This document shows, piece after piece, positions 38,551 to 47,738 of a DNA stretch of 64,000 bases. This stretch comes from Granulicatella elegans. GTDB lineage: Bacteria > Bacillota > Bacilli > Lactobacillales > Aerococcaceae. The stretch lies in NCBI RefSeq assembly GCF_020735385.1, contig NZ_CP085953.1, forward strand, positions 868,001 to 932,000, read 5' to 3'. Made by a program: the position numbers and the translations under genes. The notes beneath the pieces are model-generated. The model was given only the letters and a program-made list of their open reading frames with translations. It did no database searches and was not told the origin of the DNA. Each line of letters opens with the position of its first letter. Within the stretch, counting starts at the first letter, position 1.

Positions 38551-38649
38551 ATTCTGAAGAAAACAAAATCGCTAAATACTAGCTTATAAATAAATGAGAA
38601 TTTTAAAAAAATTCTAATATGTGAAGAAATCGTGCTATTTTAACGATTA

Positions 38650-38681
38650 AGATTTTCAGAAAATCTATAATATGGTATACT
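38650..38681 (+). promoter_or_regulatory. dlt promoter with a 17-bp palindromic operator candidate
   Basis: A perfect palindrome AGATTTTCAGAAAATCT (38650-38666) covers the expected -35 position of a promoter whose TG-extended -10 is TATACT (38676-38681). dltA starts about 60 bp downstream. The regulator is not identifiable from the site alone. Confidence 0.55.
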
Positions 38682-38739
38682 TTTGCTATGTGACAGTCTA
38701 GAAATTGGCTGTTAGACGATTAGATAACAAAGAAGGGAA

Positions 38740-40233
38740 ATGAATAAGGTGTTTGAAAAGTTATTAGATCGACTATCAAGTTTTAAGGGAAAAACTGAAA
38801 AAATCTATCGTCATGATTTGTTTTTAGAAGAAGAATTATCTCCAGCGCAATATTGGGAATACTCTGATAAATTAGCGTATTATTTACAGGAAAGATTACA
38901 GAATAATCGTCAACCAATCGTTGTTTATGGACATAAACATCCGATGATGCTTGTCTATTTCTTAGCCTGTGTTAAATCGGGACGTGCATTTTGTCCTGTG
39001 GATGTAAATACACCGATTGACCGTGTGAAAGATATTATTGCAACGGTACAATCACCAGTTGTATTAATAAGTGAAGAGATTGAATTAGAAACTCCGTTAT
39101 TAGACGTTTCAGCTACTAAAGAAATTCTTCGTACGACAACTCAAAGTATTGATCCAAAATATTATGTAAAAGATGAAGATATTTTTTATATTATTTTCAC
39201 TTCAGGAAGTACAGGGAAACCAAAAGGAGTTTCGGTTACTTACGAAAATCTAAATAACTTCTTGAAATGGTATACAGGCTATTATACAGAAAAAGGTTCG
39301 CAAGTCTTTTTAGGACACCCGCCATTTTCATTTGACTTATCAGTGATGTCTTTATGGCCATCACTTTATATGAATGCGCCATTAGTGCAAATTGATAGAC
39401 AGCATTTACAAGATTTTAAAGTACTTTTCAATACATTAAAAGAATCAAATGCAACCATTTGGATTTCAACACCTTCATTTGCAGAAATGTGTTTAGTAGA
39501 TCCGAGCTTTAATCAAGAATTATTGCCACAAGTTGATCAATTTGTTTTCTGTGGAGAAAAATTATTCGCTGCAACAGCGCAAAAATTATTAGATCGTTTC
39601 CCAAGTGCAGAGGTAGTGAATACTTATGGCCCAACAGAATCAACGGTGATGATTACATGGGTATCGATTACGAGAGAGATTTTGGAACAATATCCAAATA
39701 ATTTACCAGTGGGTGTGATTAAACCAGGAACAACCGTTACGATTGACGGAGAACAGAGTGGGGAAATTATTATCCAAGGGGATACAGTAGCCAATGGATA
39801 TTATCAAAACCCAGAAATGACGCAAAAAAGTTTTATGATCCCTGAAGTTGGAGAACGCAGCTATAAAACAGGAGACTTAGGTCATTTTGAAGGAGAATTA
39901 TTATTCTGTGAAGGTCGTATTGATTTCCAAATTAAATTACATGGACATCGTATCGAATTAGAGGATATCGATAATAATTTATTGAACAATCCGAAAATTC
40001 GTCAAGCTGCAACGGTGCCATCTTATGCAGAAGATGGGAAAATTAAATCTATCATTTCTTATGTTGTTTATACAGAAGAAGTGAAAAGCCGATTTGCAAC
40101 AGGTAAATTAGTAAAACAAGATTTAGCACAATATGTTCCAGAATATATGATTCCTAAAAAAATTGTCTTTTTAGATGAAATGCCATTAAATAATAATGGT
40201 AAGATTGATAAGAAAAAATTAAAGGAGTTATAG
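38740..40233 (+). CDS. dltA: D-alanine--D-alanyl carrier protein ligase DltA
   Basis: A 497-residue adenylating enzyme that activates D-alanine and loads it on DltC for teichoic acid modification. Core motifs are FYIIFTSGSTGKPKGVSVTY (A3), EVVNTYGPTESTVMITWVSI (A5), YKTGDLGHFEGELLFCEGRI (A7/A8) and the final lysine in LNNNGKIDKKKLKE (A10). ATG 38740 lies three bases after GAAGGG. It is the first gene of dltABCD; no small dltX frame lies upstream, where Lactobacillales often have it. Confidence 0.97.
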   Translation: MNKVFEKLLDRLSSFKGKTEKIYRHDLFLEEELSPAQYWEYSDKLAYYLQERLQNNRQPIVVYGHKHPMMLVYFLACVKSGRAFCPVDVNTPIDRVKDIIATVQSPVVLISEEIELETPLLDVSATKEILRTTTQSIDPKYYVKDEDIFYIIFTSGSTGKPKGVSVTYENLNNFLKWYTGYYTEKGSQVFLGHPPFSFDLSVMSLWPSLYMNAPLVQIDRQHLQDFKVLFNTLKESNATIWISTPSFAEMCLVDPSFNQELLPQVDQFVFCGEKLFAATAQKLLDRFPSAEVVNTYGPTESTVMITWVSITREILEQYPNNLPVGVIKPGTTVTIDGEQSGEIIIQGDTVANGYYQNPEMTQKSFMIPEVGERSYKTGDLGHFEGELLFCEGRIDFQIKLHGHRIELEDIDNNLLNNPKIRQAATVPSYAEDGKIKSIISYVVYTEEVKSRFATGKLVKQDLAQYVPEYMIPKKIVFLDEMPLNNNGKIDKKKLKEL

Positions 40234-40234
40234 A

Positions 40235-41395
40235 ATGGAGTGTTTTGAAGGCTTAGATTTCTTTGGAACATTATTTTTTGCATTGATTCCAGTAATTCTA
40301 TTACGATTATTTGAAAAATCGGTTTATTGGATTACGTTAGTAATTTCTATTGGAATTGCGATTGCAGTATTTAAAGAACAGCCAAATCATTTTATAAACT
40401 TAGTCGTCTTTATTGTGGAGACCTATCTATTCGTTCGATTAGGTTTTTATTTTAGAGAGAAAAAATCTACGAAATATCCAATTTTATTGTTTGCGAGTTT
40501 ATTGTTAATTGCAGCAAAAACAGTCGTTATTTGGAAAGTATCTATTTTTGGATTTTTAGGTATTTCTTATATGACGTTCAAAGTTCTTCAAATTATTTTT
40601 GAAACTTATGACGGAGTGATTAAGGATCCGATTAATATTTTTGATTATCTTCAATTTTTATTATTCTTCCCAACTTTTAGTTCAGGACCAATTGATAGAA
40701 GTAGAAGATTTGTGGAAGATATTCATCAAACAATTCCAAGAGCAGAATATATTGAATTATTAGGAACTGGATTATTTAGATTATTATTAGGACTAGTTTA
40801 TAAAGTAGTTTTATCTGGGTTATTGTATTTAGCAATGAATCATATTCCACATAAAGGGTTGTTATTTACAACTGTTTCTTATATGTATTTGTATACATTT
40901 TACTTATTCTTCGATTTTGCTGGATATAGTTTAATGGCAGTTGGTGTAAGTAATATTATGGGAATTCAAACTCCAATGAACTTTAATAAACCGTTTTTAA
41001 GTGTGGATATTAAAGATTTCTGGAATCGTTGGCATATTTCATTATCAACTTGGTTAAGAGATTTTATTTTCTCAAGAATTGTAATGAAGTCAATGCGTTA
41101 TAAATGGTTTAAAACTCGTTTAACAACTGCAATGGTAGCCTATATGCTGAATATGATATTCATGGGATTCTGGCATGGTCTTTCATGGAGCTATGTTGTG
41201 TATGGATTTTACCATGGAGTTTTAATGGCAGCATTTGAATGGTATCAAAAGAAATCTAAATTTTATAAAAAATATAAACAGAAAACAGCTTATAAAGTAG
41301 TAAGTTGGTTTGTGACAATGCATTTAGTCATGATTGGTTTACTCATTTTCTCTGAGAAACCATATGAATTTATTATAAAATTGTTATCGAAATAA
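40235..41395 (+). CDS. dltB: D-alanyl transfer membrane O-acyltransferase DltB
   Basis: A 386-residue MBOAT-family protein with about ten membrane segments. The conserved catalytic histidine region is MIFMGFWHGLSWSYVVYGFY; SSGPIDRSRRF and FWNRWHISLSTWLRDFIFSR are also family signatures. It moves D-alanine from DltC across or at the membrane for esterification of teichoic acids. One base separates the dltA stop from this ATG, so translation is coupled. Confidence 0.96.
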   Translation: MECFEGLDFFGTLFFALIPVILLRLFEKSVYWITLVISIGIAIAVFKEQPNHFINLVVFIVETYLFVRLGFYFREKKSTKYPILLFASLLLIAAKTVVIWKVSIFGFLGISYMTFKVLQIIFETYDGVIKDPINIFDYLQFLLFFPTFSSGPIDRSRRFVEDIHQTIPRAEYIELLGTGLFRLLLGLVYKVVLSGLLYLAMNHIPHKGLLFTTVSYMYLYTFYLFFDFAGYSLMAVGVSNIMGIQTPMNFNKPFLSVDIKDFWNRWHISLSTWLRDFIFSRIVMKSMRYKWFKTRLTTAMVAYMLNMIFMGFWHGLSWSYVVYGFYHGVLMAAFEWYQKKSKFYKKYKQKTAYKVVSWFVTMHLVMIGLLIFSEKPYEFIIKLLSK

Positions 41396-41410
41396 TAAGG
41401 AGAGATTAGT

Positions 41411-41647
41411 ATGTTAGAAGAAAAAGTATTGTCAATTATTGAAGAAATTTGTGAAGATGATGTTATTTATGAAGAACGTGACATTAATTTAAAAGAAGAA
41501 GGATTGATGGATTCATTAGCCTTTGTTGAATTATTAGTTCGAATGGAAGAGTTTGGTATTGAAGTTGCTCCAACAGAAGTAACTTATGAGGAAATTGATA
41601 CACCTAATAAAATTATTCACTATATTGAAACAAGGGTGAATCAATAA
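41411..41647 (+). CDS. dltC: D-alanyl carrier protein DltC
   Basis: A 78-residue acyl-carrier-type protein. The phosphopantetheine attachment serine lies in EEGLMDSLAFVELLVRMEEF at about residue 36. Length and acidic character fit the family. It receives D-alanine from DltA and hands it to DltB. It starts behind AAGGAGA and its stop overlaps the dltD start by one base. Confidence 0.96.
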   Translation: MLEEKVLSIIEEICEDDVIYEERDINLKEEGLMDSLAFVELLVRMEEFGIEVAPTEVTYEEIDTPNKIIHYIETRVNQ

Positions 41648-42816
41648 TGAAGAAGATAAAGGCGTTAGGAATAGCCTTAGTACTTGCAATACTCACTCTT
41701 GGATTATATGTTCATATAATTGAACAAAAATTATCTGATTATTATCATGTGAGTGATAATAGTGTTCGATATAATTTTGAATATACAAAGTATAAAAGTA
41801 GAGATATTATTAAAGATAATATAGATGATAAAACTTTAGTAGTGTTTGGTTCATCTGAATTGAGTACACCAAGTAATTATCCTTTTCATATTAAACAACT
41901 TTTTAATTATGATGATTTTCATATTATGGCTGTAGGTGGGGGGAACTTCCAAAATATTATTCAAGCTTCTATGTTAGGGTCATTATCAGATAGTATTCCT
42001 AAGCAAAAATTTATTTTAAGTGAATCATTTATTTGGTTTGATCAATATGGAATGAATCCAAAAGCATTTTTAAATCGTGTATCAAATGAGCATGTATACT
42101 ATACTTTAAAAAATCCTAAACTTAGTTATGAAACAAAAGAGAAATTTATAAATCGTGTTTTAGAATTATCTAAAGATAATAAATTTGTACATCAAAATTT
42201 CGAGAGATATAAACGTCGTTTATTGGATAATAAAGGAACAGTTTTAGATGATTTATTAAATTGGTTTGATGTGAAGAAATTTACACTGAACAATAAAATT
42301 GCTTTTTACTTTACAGGGAATGTTAAACCAATTCCTTCTAGTGGAGAGAAAACTCCTCAGTATAATTGGAATGAAATTCAAAATAAGTATTTAGAGGAAG
42401 CAAAAAAAGCAACCGATAATAATGAATTTTATCTTGAAAATCGACAGTATAATGCTGAAATAAAAGACCGTAAAGAAAAACTAAAAAATAAATATTCTAA
42501 TTATAAATATGATCAATCAACAGAATATGATGACTATGCATTGGTTTTACAAATGGCTAAAGAATTGGGGCTAGAAGTAGAAGTAGTTAATTTTCCAATT
42601 AATGGCCGTTGGTATGATTATATTGGTATTGGTTCGGAACAACGGGCTATTTACTCTAAAAAGTTAACAGAAATCACAAATTCGTTTGGGTATAAACTCA
42701 TGGATTTAACTCAAAAGGAATATGAACCTTATTATATGTATGATACGGTTCACCCTGGATGGAAAGGATGGCCTGAAGTTGCTGAAGAAATGTATAAATT
42801 CTATCAAAAAGATTAG
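41647..42816 (+). CDS. dltD: D-alanine transfer protein DltD
   Basis: A 389-residue membrane-anchored protein. One N-terminal helix (IKALGIALVLAILTLGLYVH) is followed by an extracellular SGNH-like domain: LVVFGSSELSTPS holds the serine, AVGGGNFQNIIQASMLGSLS the Gly region, and MYDTVHPGWKGW near the end the Asp/His pair. It completes D-alanylation of lipoteichoic acid outside the membrane. It is the usual last large gene of the dlt operon, and its end overlaps a dltX-like gene. Confidence 0.95.
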   Translation: MKKIKALGIALVLAILTLGLYVHIIEQKLSDYYHVSDNSVRYNFEYTKYKSRDIIKDNIDDKTLVVFGSSELSTPSNYPFHIKQLFNYDDFHIMAVGGGNFQNIIQASMLGSLSDSIPKQKFILSESFIWFDQYGMNPKAFLNRVSNEHVYYTLKNPKLSYETKEKFINRVLELSKDNKFVHQNFERYKRRLLDNKGTVLDDLLNWFDVKKFTLNNKIAFYFTGNVKPIPSSGEKTPQYNWNEIQNKYLEEAKKATDNNEFYLENRQYNAEIKDRKEKLKNKYSNYKYDQSTEYDDYALVLQMAKELGLEVEVVNFPINGRWYDYIGIGSEQRAIYSKKLTEITNSFGYKLMDLTQKEYEPYYMYDTVHPGWKGWPEVAEEMYKFYQKD

Positions 42817-42937
42817 TGAAAAACATGAATTATTTGTATGGACAATGGCGTTTTATGTTTTATTTCTAATATTAGGCTTATACCTCATTCATGCAGATTT
42901 TTCAAATGTAGCAGAATTTGTCTACAGTGCTTTTTAA
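42779..42937 (+). CDS. dltX: DltX-like small membrane protein, located after dltD
   Basis: A 52-residue protein in the +1 frame relative to dltD, starting most plausibly at TTG 42779 (GGAAAGGATGG lies 8-10 bases before) and overlapping dltD by 38 bp. It has a short basic N-terminus (KKCINSIKKISEKHE), one transmembrane helix (MAFYVLFLILGLYLIHA) and the C-terminal ending EFVYSAF. That ending resembles the conserved FIYNEF terminus of DltX, which takes part in D-alanyl transfer with DltB. In most Lactobacillales dltX is the first gene of the operon; here it would be last. The start is uncertain, as ATGs at 42722 and 42740 are also in frame. Confidence 0.75.
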   Translation: MLKKCINSIKKISEKHELFVWTMAFYVLFLILGLYLIHADFSNVAEFVYSAF

Positions 42938-42947
42938 TAAAAAATAA

Positions 42948-42983
42948 AAATTCCACACGACTTTTAACAGTTGTGTGGAATTT
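42948..42983. terminator. Bidirectional terminator between dlt operon and capA-like gene
   Basis: AAATTCCACACGAC pairs with GTTGTGTGGAATTT; T- and A-rich flanks on the two sides allow use from both strands of these convergent genes. Confidence 0.85.
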
Positions 42984-42988
42984 CTGTT

Positions 42989-44242
42989 TTAGAATTGAAT
43001 ATTCAACAACTCTAGCATTTCATAATAAGCTTTTTCAATTCGTTGACGGGTTGTTTCATCTACCTGATGCGCATATTTTCCACCTGGAATATAATCTTCA
43101 GCTAAAAATACTTGATAATCATATGCAGGGTAACCTTGGAATGTACGATTGATTGGTGTGCGTGATACCCAAGTTGGATGTGCTTGAACACTTGTTAAGG
43201 TAGTTACTTTTCCTTCTTTTTGAATCGTAATATCCATAATAACGCCACGTTCCGTCCAAATATTGTCTAATGTTTCCACACGTTGGTTGGATAATAAATT
43301 TCCCATTGAATAAATAATGAATTTCTTTTGCCCATCTTTTTCAATAGTTTCAGTCGGTTCGGCAACGTGAGGGTGACCTCCGAAGATAACATCTGCGCCC
43401 CATTCAATCATTTTATGATAAGTTTCTACTTGAGCATCCGTTGGAGATAATTTATATTCTACTCCCATTTGCGGCATTACAATTGTAAAATCAGCGATTT
43501 CTTCCGCTTTTTCAATTTGTGCTTTTACTTTATCCATATTTAAATCATATAAATGATTATCGTAATCTTCTTGAGAAATACTAGCTTCAATTCCGTTAAA
43601 TCCATATGAGAAACCTAAAATAGCGACTTTAATGCCATTTACTTCTTTCACTAAAATTCCTTCATCAGGATTTACTTTAACACCGAAAATATCTAAACCG
43701 GCATTTCTAAAAGCTGTAGCTGTATATTTTAATCCACTAATTCCTGTATCTAAAATATGATTATGAGCTAAGTCTAAAACATCATATCCAGCATCTTTAA
43801 TACTTTGAACAACTTCTTCTGGAGCGTTGAAAATTGGATAACCAGCCAAAGGTCTATCTGGATTAATCGTTCCTTCAAAGTCCCCAAGAGCTAAATCAGC
43901 TGAAGAAACAAGTGGAGTAATTTGTTCATAATCATTTTTAAAATCATAGTTTTGTCCATCAAAAGCACTACCATAAACAATATCATGATACAGCATATCA
44001 CCACTTGCAGTAATTCTTGCAGTATGGACTTCTTTATCTTCTGAAGTTATTGAAGAATTTTGCTGGGTTGTAGATCCGTTTTTAGTTAATAGTTTATTTT
44101 CATTATTAATAATTGATGGAATATTTAAAATGAAAATGACAATAGCAAGTGAGGCTATTGCGATAAATGCAAATAATAATTTTGCTAGACGAGCTTCTCT
44201 AACAGCACGTTTATGATGTGAACTGTTTTGACGTTGATTCAT
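42989..44242 (-). CDS. CapA-family (poly-gamma-glutamate capsule type) metallophosphatase-like protein
   Basis: A 417-residue membrane-anchored protein. After a basic tail, one transmembrane helix at about 24-43 (LLFAFIAIASLAIVIFILNI) leads to an extracellular CapA/PgsA domain. Motifs include RITASGDMLYHD, LALGDFEGTINPDRPLAGYP, VLDLAHNHILDTGISGLKYT, VIFGGHPHVAEP and FIIYSMGNLLSNQ. PgsB/C partners are not present, so a capsule role is not supported; wall or stress functions are equally possible. I use the ATG at 44242 behind GGGAGGG; the frame is open to 44287. Confidence 0.88.
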   Translation of the reverse strand: MNQRQNSSHHKRAVREARLAKLLFAFIAIASLAIVIFILNIPSIINNENKLLTKNGSTTQQNSSITSEDKEVHTARITASGDMLYHDIVYGSAFDGQNYDFKNDYEQITPLVSSADLALGDFEGTINPDRPLAGYPIFNAPEEVVQSIKDAGYDVLDLAHNHILDTGISGLKYTATAFRNAGLDIFGVKVNPDEGILVKEVNGIKVAILGFSYGFNGIEASISQEDYDNHLYDLNMDKVKAQIEKAEEIADFTIVMPQMGVEYKLSPTDAQVETYHKMIEWGADVIFGGHPHVAEPTETIEKDGQKKFIIYSMGNLLSNQRVETLDNIWTERGVIMDITIQKEGKVTTLTSVQAHPTWVSRTPINRTFQGYPAYDYQVFLAEDYIPGGKYAHQVDETTRQRIEKAYYEMLELLNIQF

Positions 44243-44488
44243 ATCAAACCCTCCCAAATTGTTTATACTATCACTATTATAAAGCAAAACAAAAAAATTT
44301 CTATAAATATTTTCAATAAAAAGTCAGCAAATCCCGAATTTGTAATGAATGAAATAGCATGAAAAGAAAATAGTACGTGAAATAATTTCATAATAATATT
44401 CAAAATGTCTAGCTATCCTATAAAATTTGGGGTATAATAATGACGTAAAAATAAATACTAGGGAACTAGTATAAGGAGGAAATTTTAA

Positions 44489-45346
44489 ATGAGTCGTTTA
44501 GTAAGTATGACAGAAATGTTGAACAAAGCTAAAGAAGGTAAATATGCCGTAGGTCAATTCAACATCAATAACTTAGAATGGACACAAGCTGTTCTAACTG
44601 CTGCTCAAGAAGCAAAATCACCAATCATCTTAGGAGTATCTGAAGGTGCTGGTAAATATATGGGTGGCCCATCAGTAGTTGTAGCTATGGTAAATGCATT
44701 ATTAGAAACTATGGATATTACAGTTCCAGTTGCATTACACTTAGACCATGGTTCATCTGTAGATGTATGTAAAAAATATATTGATGCTGGTTTCAGCTCA
44801 GTAATGTTTGACCACTCTCATTATCCAATTGATGAAAACATTGCATTAACTAAAGAAGTTGTTGCATATGCACATCCTAAAGGCGTTTCTGTAGAAGCTG
44901 AAGTAGGTACTGTAGGTGGTACTGAAGATGGCGTTACAGGAGGAATTAAATATGCTGACTTACACGAATGTGAACGTATGGTAAAAGAAGCGAATATTGA
45001 TGCATTAGCAGCAGCATTAGGTTCAGTTCACGGAACTTATGCAGGTGAACCTGTATTAGGATTTGACGAAATGTTAGCTATTTCTGAAGCTACTGGTGCT
45101 CCATTAGTATTACACGGTGGATCAGGTATTCCAGAATATCAAATCAAAAAAGCAATCGAACGTGGACATGCTAAAATCAATGTTAACACTGAATTACAAC
45201 AACAATGGACTGCAGCAGTTCGTGCTAAATTAAATGCAGATGCTGAAGTTTATGACCCACGTAAAGTAATCAAACCAGGTTTTGACGCAATCGTTAAAAT
45301 TACTAAAGAAACAATGGATATCTTTGGTTCAACTGGTAAAGCTTAA
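44489..45346 (+). CDS. fba: Class II fructose-1,6-bisphosphate aldolase
   Basis: A 285-residue zinc enzyme of glycolysis that splits fructose-1,6-bisphosphate. [20 protein letters not shown] has the metal and catalytic residues; [32 protein letters not shown] and [20 protein letters not shown] are typical. TATAAT at 44433-44438 gives its promoter, with no clear -35. AAGGAGGAAA precedes the ATG. Highly biased codons (TTA, GGT, GAA) fit high expression. A terminator follows, so it is monocistronic. Confidence 0.97.
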   Translation: MSRLVSMTEMLNKAKEGKYAVGQFNINNLEWTQAVLTAAQEAKSPIILGVSEGAGKYMGGPSVVVAMVNALLETMDITVPVALHLDHGSSVDVCKKYIDAGFSSVMFDHSHYPIDENIALTKEVVAYAHPKGVSVEAEVGTVGGTEDGVTGGIKYADLHECERMVKEANIDALAAALGSVHGTYAGEPVLGFDEMLAISEATGAPLVLHGGSGIPEYQIKKAIERGHAKINVNTELQQQWTAAVRAKLNADAEVYDPRKVIKPGFDAIVKITKETMDIFGSTGKA

Positions 45347-45364
45347 TCAGTAAAAATACGCAAC

Positions 45365-45393
45365 AGAGGTGAGAGAAATCTCGCCTCTTTTTT
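45365..45393 (+). terminator. Terminator after fba
   Basis: AGAGGTGAGA pairs with TCTCGCCTCT around GAAA, then T6. Confidence 0.9.
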
Positions 45394-45532
45394 ATCTTCT
45401 TTTTGATAGTGAGATTGTAATGTGGATGAAATAGTGTAAAAGAGGGAGAATAAAGATGATGTAAGAGTTTATAAGTTAAAATTTCAAAAATACGAGAAAG
45501 AAGAAAGAGACGTGGAGAAGAATGATTCTTTT

Positions 45533-45562
45533 TTGACAAATAAGCACAAAATCGTGTATGAT
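45533..45562 (+). promoter_or_regulatory. Promoter of the glmS transcript
   Basis: TTGACA (45533-45538), 18-bp spacer, TATGAT (45557-45562). It lies about 45 bp before the ribozyme cleavage site. The stretch between the fba terminator and this promoter shows no gene. Confidence 0.8.
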
Positions 45563-45604
45563 AAATCATGTTTCTGAAAATAAATAGCTAAGAAAGGTAG
45601 CAAA

Positions 45605-45760
45605 TATGGATAGCGCCAGGCTTATCACGATAGAGGATAAGTGACGAGGATTGAGTTTATCGAAAGATTCGGCGGGTGACTCAAGGCAGTGCAGTCTACA
45701 GCAATATACAAAAATCTCTGCGGGGATACAAAATTTTTGCATGCACCAGAAACATTGAAA
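45605..45760 (+). ncRNA. glmS ribozyme (glucosamine-6-phosphate-activated)
   Basis: The 5' leader of glmS holds the conserved ribozyme core. AGCGCC at 45612-45617 is the cleavage site, between A45612 and G45613. GTGACGAGG, GTTTATCGA, TTCGGCGGGTGACTC and the following bases (45641-45693) match the Bacillus glmS ribozyme core closely. The later P3/P4 stems are less conserved. When GlcN6P binds, the RNA cuts itself and the glmS message is degraded, giving feedback control. Confidence 0.93.
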
Positions 45761-45803
45761 AATTTGTTTGAAGGAAACCCTTCAGTAAAGGAGAATATGT
45801 TAT

Positions 45804-47612
45804 ATGTGTGGAATTGTAGGATGTATTGGAGATAACCGTATTCAAACGGTCATTTTAGATGGATTAGAAAAATTAGAATATCGTGGATATGATTCAGCAG
45901 GATTATTTATCGCAGATGCTGATGGTACAACACAATTAGTAAAAAAAGTAGGACGTATTGTAAACTTACGTGAAGCAGTTGATGAAGAAATTCCAGCTTT
46001 TGCAGGGATTGGGCATACACGTTGGGCGACTCATGGACCTGCAACAGAAAATAATGCTCACCCACATCGTTCTCAAAATGGACGTTTCACATTAGTTCAT
46101 AATGGAGTAATTGAAAATTTCGCTGAATTAAAAGAAACTTATTTATCACATGTAAACTTCCAATCTCAAACGGATACAGAAGTAGCAGTGAATTTAGTAG
46201 AATATTTTGCAGAAAAAGAAGGCTTATCTGGTAAAGAAGCTTTCCGTCGTGCGTTAAAAGAAATTCGTGGATCATTTGCATTCGGTTTATTAGATGAACA
46301 AGCTCCAGGAGTATTATATGCCGCAAAACATAAAAGTCCATTATTAGTAGGAGTAGGAAATGGATTCAATGTTATTTGTTCAGATGCAATGGCAACTATT
46401 TCTCAAACGGATACTTATTTAGAAATTAAAGATGAAGAATTAATTACCATTACAAAAGATCAAGTGGAAATTGAAACCATTGATGGTCAAGCAGTAGAAC
46501 GTGTACCATTTAAAGCAGAATTAGATGCGGATGATATTGAAAAAGGTGCTTATCCTCATTACATGTTAAAAGAAATGGATGAACAACCTGCCGTATTACG
46601 TCGTATTATTAAAGAATATACGAATGAAGCTGGTGAATTAGAAGTTCCTAGCGAATTATTAGAAGAAATCGGACAAAGCGATCGCGTTTATGTTGTAGCT
46701 TGTGGGACAAGTTACCATGCTGGTTGGATTGGAAAATATTTATTAGAACAATTAGCAGGAATTCCTGTTGAAGTATTTTTAGCAAGTGAATTTGCATATC
46801 ATCAACCAATTTTATCAGAAAAACCATTCTTCATTTTCTTAACACAAAGTGGAGAAACAGCAGATAGCCGTCAAGCATTAGTAAAAGTAAATGAAAAAGG
46901 ATATCCTTCATTAACGATTACAAATGTTAAAGGTTCAACGTTATCGCGTGAAGCAACGCATACATTATTACTTCATGCAGGTCCAGAAATTGCCGTAGCT
47001 TCAACAAAAGCTTATACAGCACAAATTACAGTAATGGCTGTCTTAGCAGAAGTACTACGTCGCACAAAAGGACGTCCTCAAACATTTGATATGAGTCATG
47101 AATTAGCCGTTATTGCTTCTGCAATTGAAGGTGTATTAGATGAAAAAGTTGTTATAAAAGAATTAGTGGATCAAAACTTATTAGAGACAGCGAACGCCTT
47201 TTATATTGGACGTCATTTAGATTATTATGTGGCAATGGAAGCAGCATTGAAATTAAAAGAAATTTCTTATGTACAAACGGAAAGTTTCGCTGCTGGAGAA
47301 TTAAAACATGGTACAATTGCCTTAATCGAAGAAGGAACACCTGTTATTGCTTTATTAAGCGAACCAGTAGTTGCAAGTCATACAAGAGGAAATATCGAAG
47401 AAGTGAAAGCACGTGGAGCTAAAACAATGGTAATTGCCATGGAAGGAAGCGAACGTGAAGGAGACGATATCGTATTACCAAAAGTACAAATGGAATTAGC
47501 ACCACTTTTAAGTGTTGTTGTAACACAATTGATTGCTTATTACACATCTCTTGGTAAAGGATTAGATGTTGATAAACCAAGAAACTTAGCAAAATCTGTA
47601 ACAGTGGAATAA
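45804..47612 (+). CDS. glmS: Glucosamine-6-phosphate synthase (glutamine-hydrolysing)
   Basis: A 602-residue enzyme that makes GlcN6P from fructose-6-phosphate and glutamine, the first step to wall amino sugars. The glutaminase nucleophile is Cys2 in MCGIVGCIG; GHTRWATHG and HNGVIENF complete that domain. Two SIS domains follow (ACGTSYHAGWIGKYLLEQL, LTQSGETADSRQAL, IALIEEGTPVIAL), and the tail ends DKPRNLAKSVTVE as usual. It is controlled by the ribozyme in its leader and has its own promoter and terminator. Confidence 0.98.
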   Translation: MCGIVGCIGDNRIQTVILDGLEKLEYRGYDSAGLFIADADGTTQLVKKVGRIVNLREAVDEEIPAFAGIGHTRWATHGPATENNAHPHRSQNGRFTLVHNGVIENFAELKETYLSHVNFQSQTDTEVAVNLVEYFAEKEGLSGKEAFRRALKEIRGSFAFGLLDEQAPGVLYAAKHKSPLLVGVGNGFNVICSDAMATISQTDTYLEIKDEELITITKDQVEIETIDGQAVERVPFKAELDADDIEKGAYPHYMLKEMDEQPAVLRRIIKEYTNEAGELEVPSELLEEIGQSDRVYVVACGTSYHAGWIGKYLLEQLAGIPVEVFLASEFAYHQPILSEKPFFIFLTQSGETADSRQALVKVNEKGYPSLTITNVKGSTLSREATHTLLLHAGPEIAVASTKAYTAQITVMAVLAEVLRRTKGRPQTFDMSHELAVIASAIEGVLDEKVVIKELVDQNLLETANAFYIGRHLDYYVAMEAALKLKEISYVQTESFAAGELKHGTIALIEEGTPVIALLSEPVVASHTRGNIEEVKARGAKTMVIAMEGSEREGDDIVLPKVQMELAPLLSVVVTQLIAYYTSLGKGLDVDKPRNLAKSVTVE

Positions 47613-47628
47613 TGATATAAATCCGTAG

Positions 47629-47667
47629 CACACGAAAGACAACAAAACAGTCTTTCGTGTGTTTTTT
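47629..47667 (+). terminator. Terminator after glmS
   Basis: ACACGAAAGAC pairs perfectly with GTCTTTCGTGT, then GT6. Confidence 0.92.
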
Positions 47668-47738
47668 GTTATGGGTTTGAAAAGGACGATTTTTCTAAAA
47701 TATGATATACTGGCAGAAAGAGAAAAGGAGAGTTGTAG

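Noticed and set aside
42989-44242. Capsule (poly-gamma-glutamate) biosynthesis locus
   Set aside because: Only the CapA-like protein is present. PgsB/CapB and PgsC/CapC homologues are absent from the neighbourhood.
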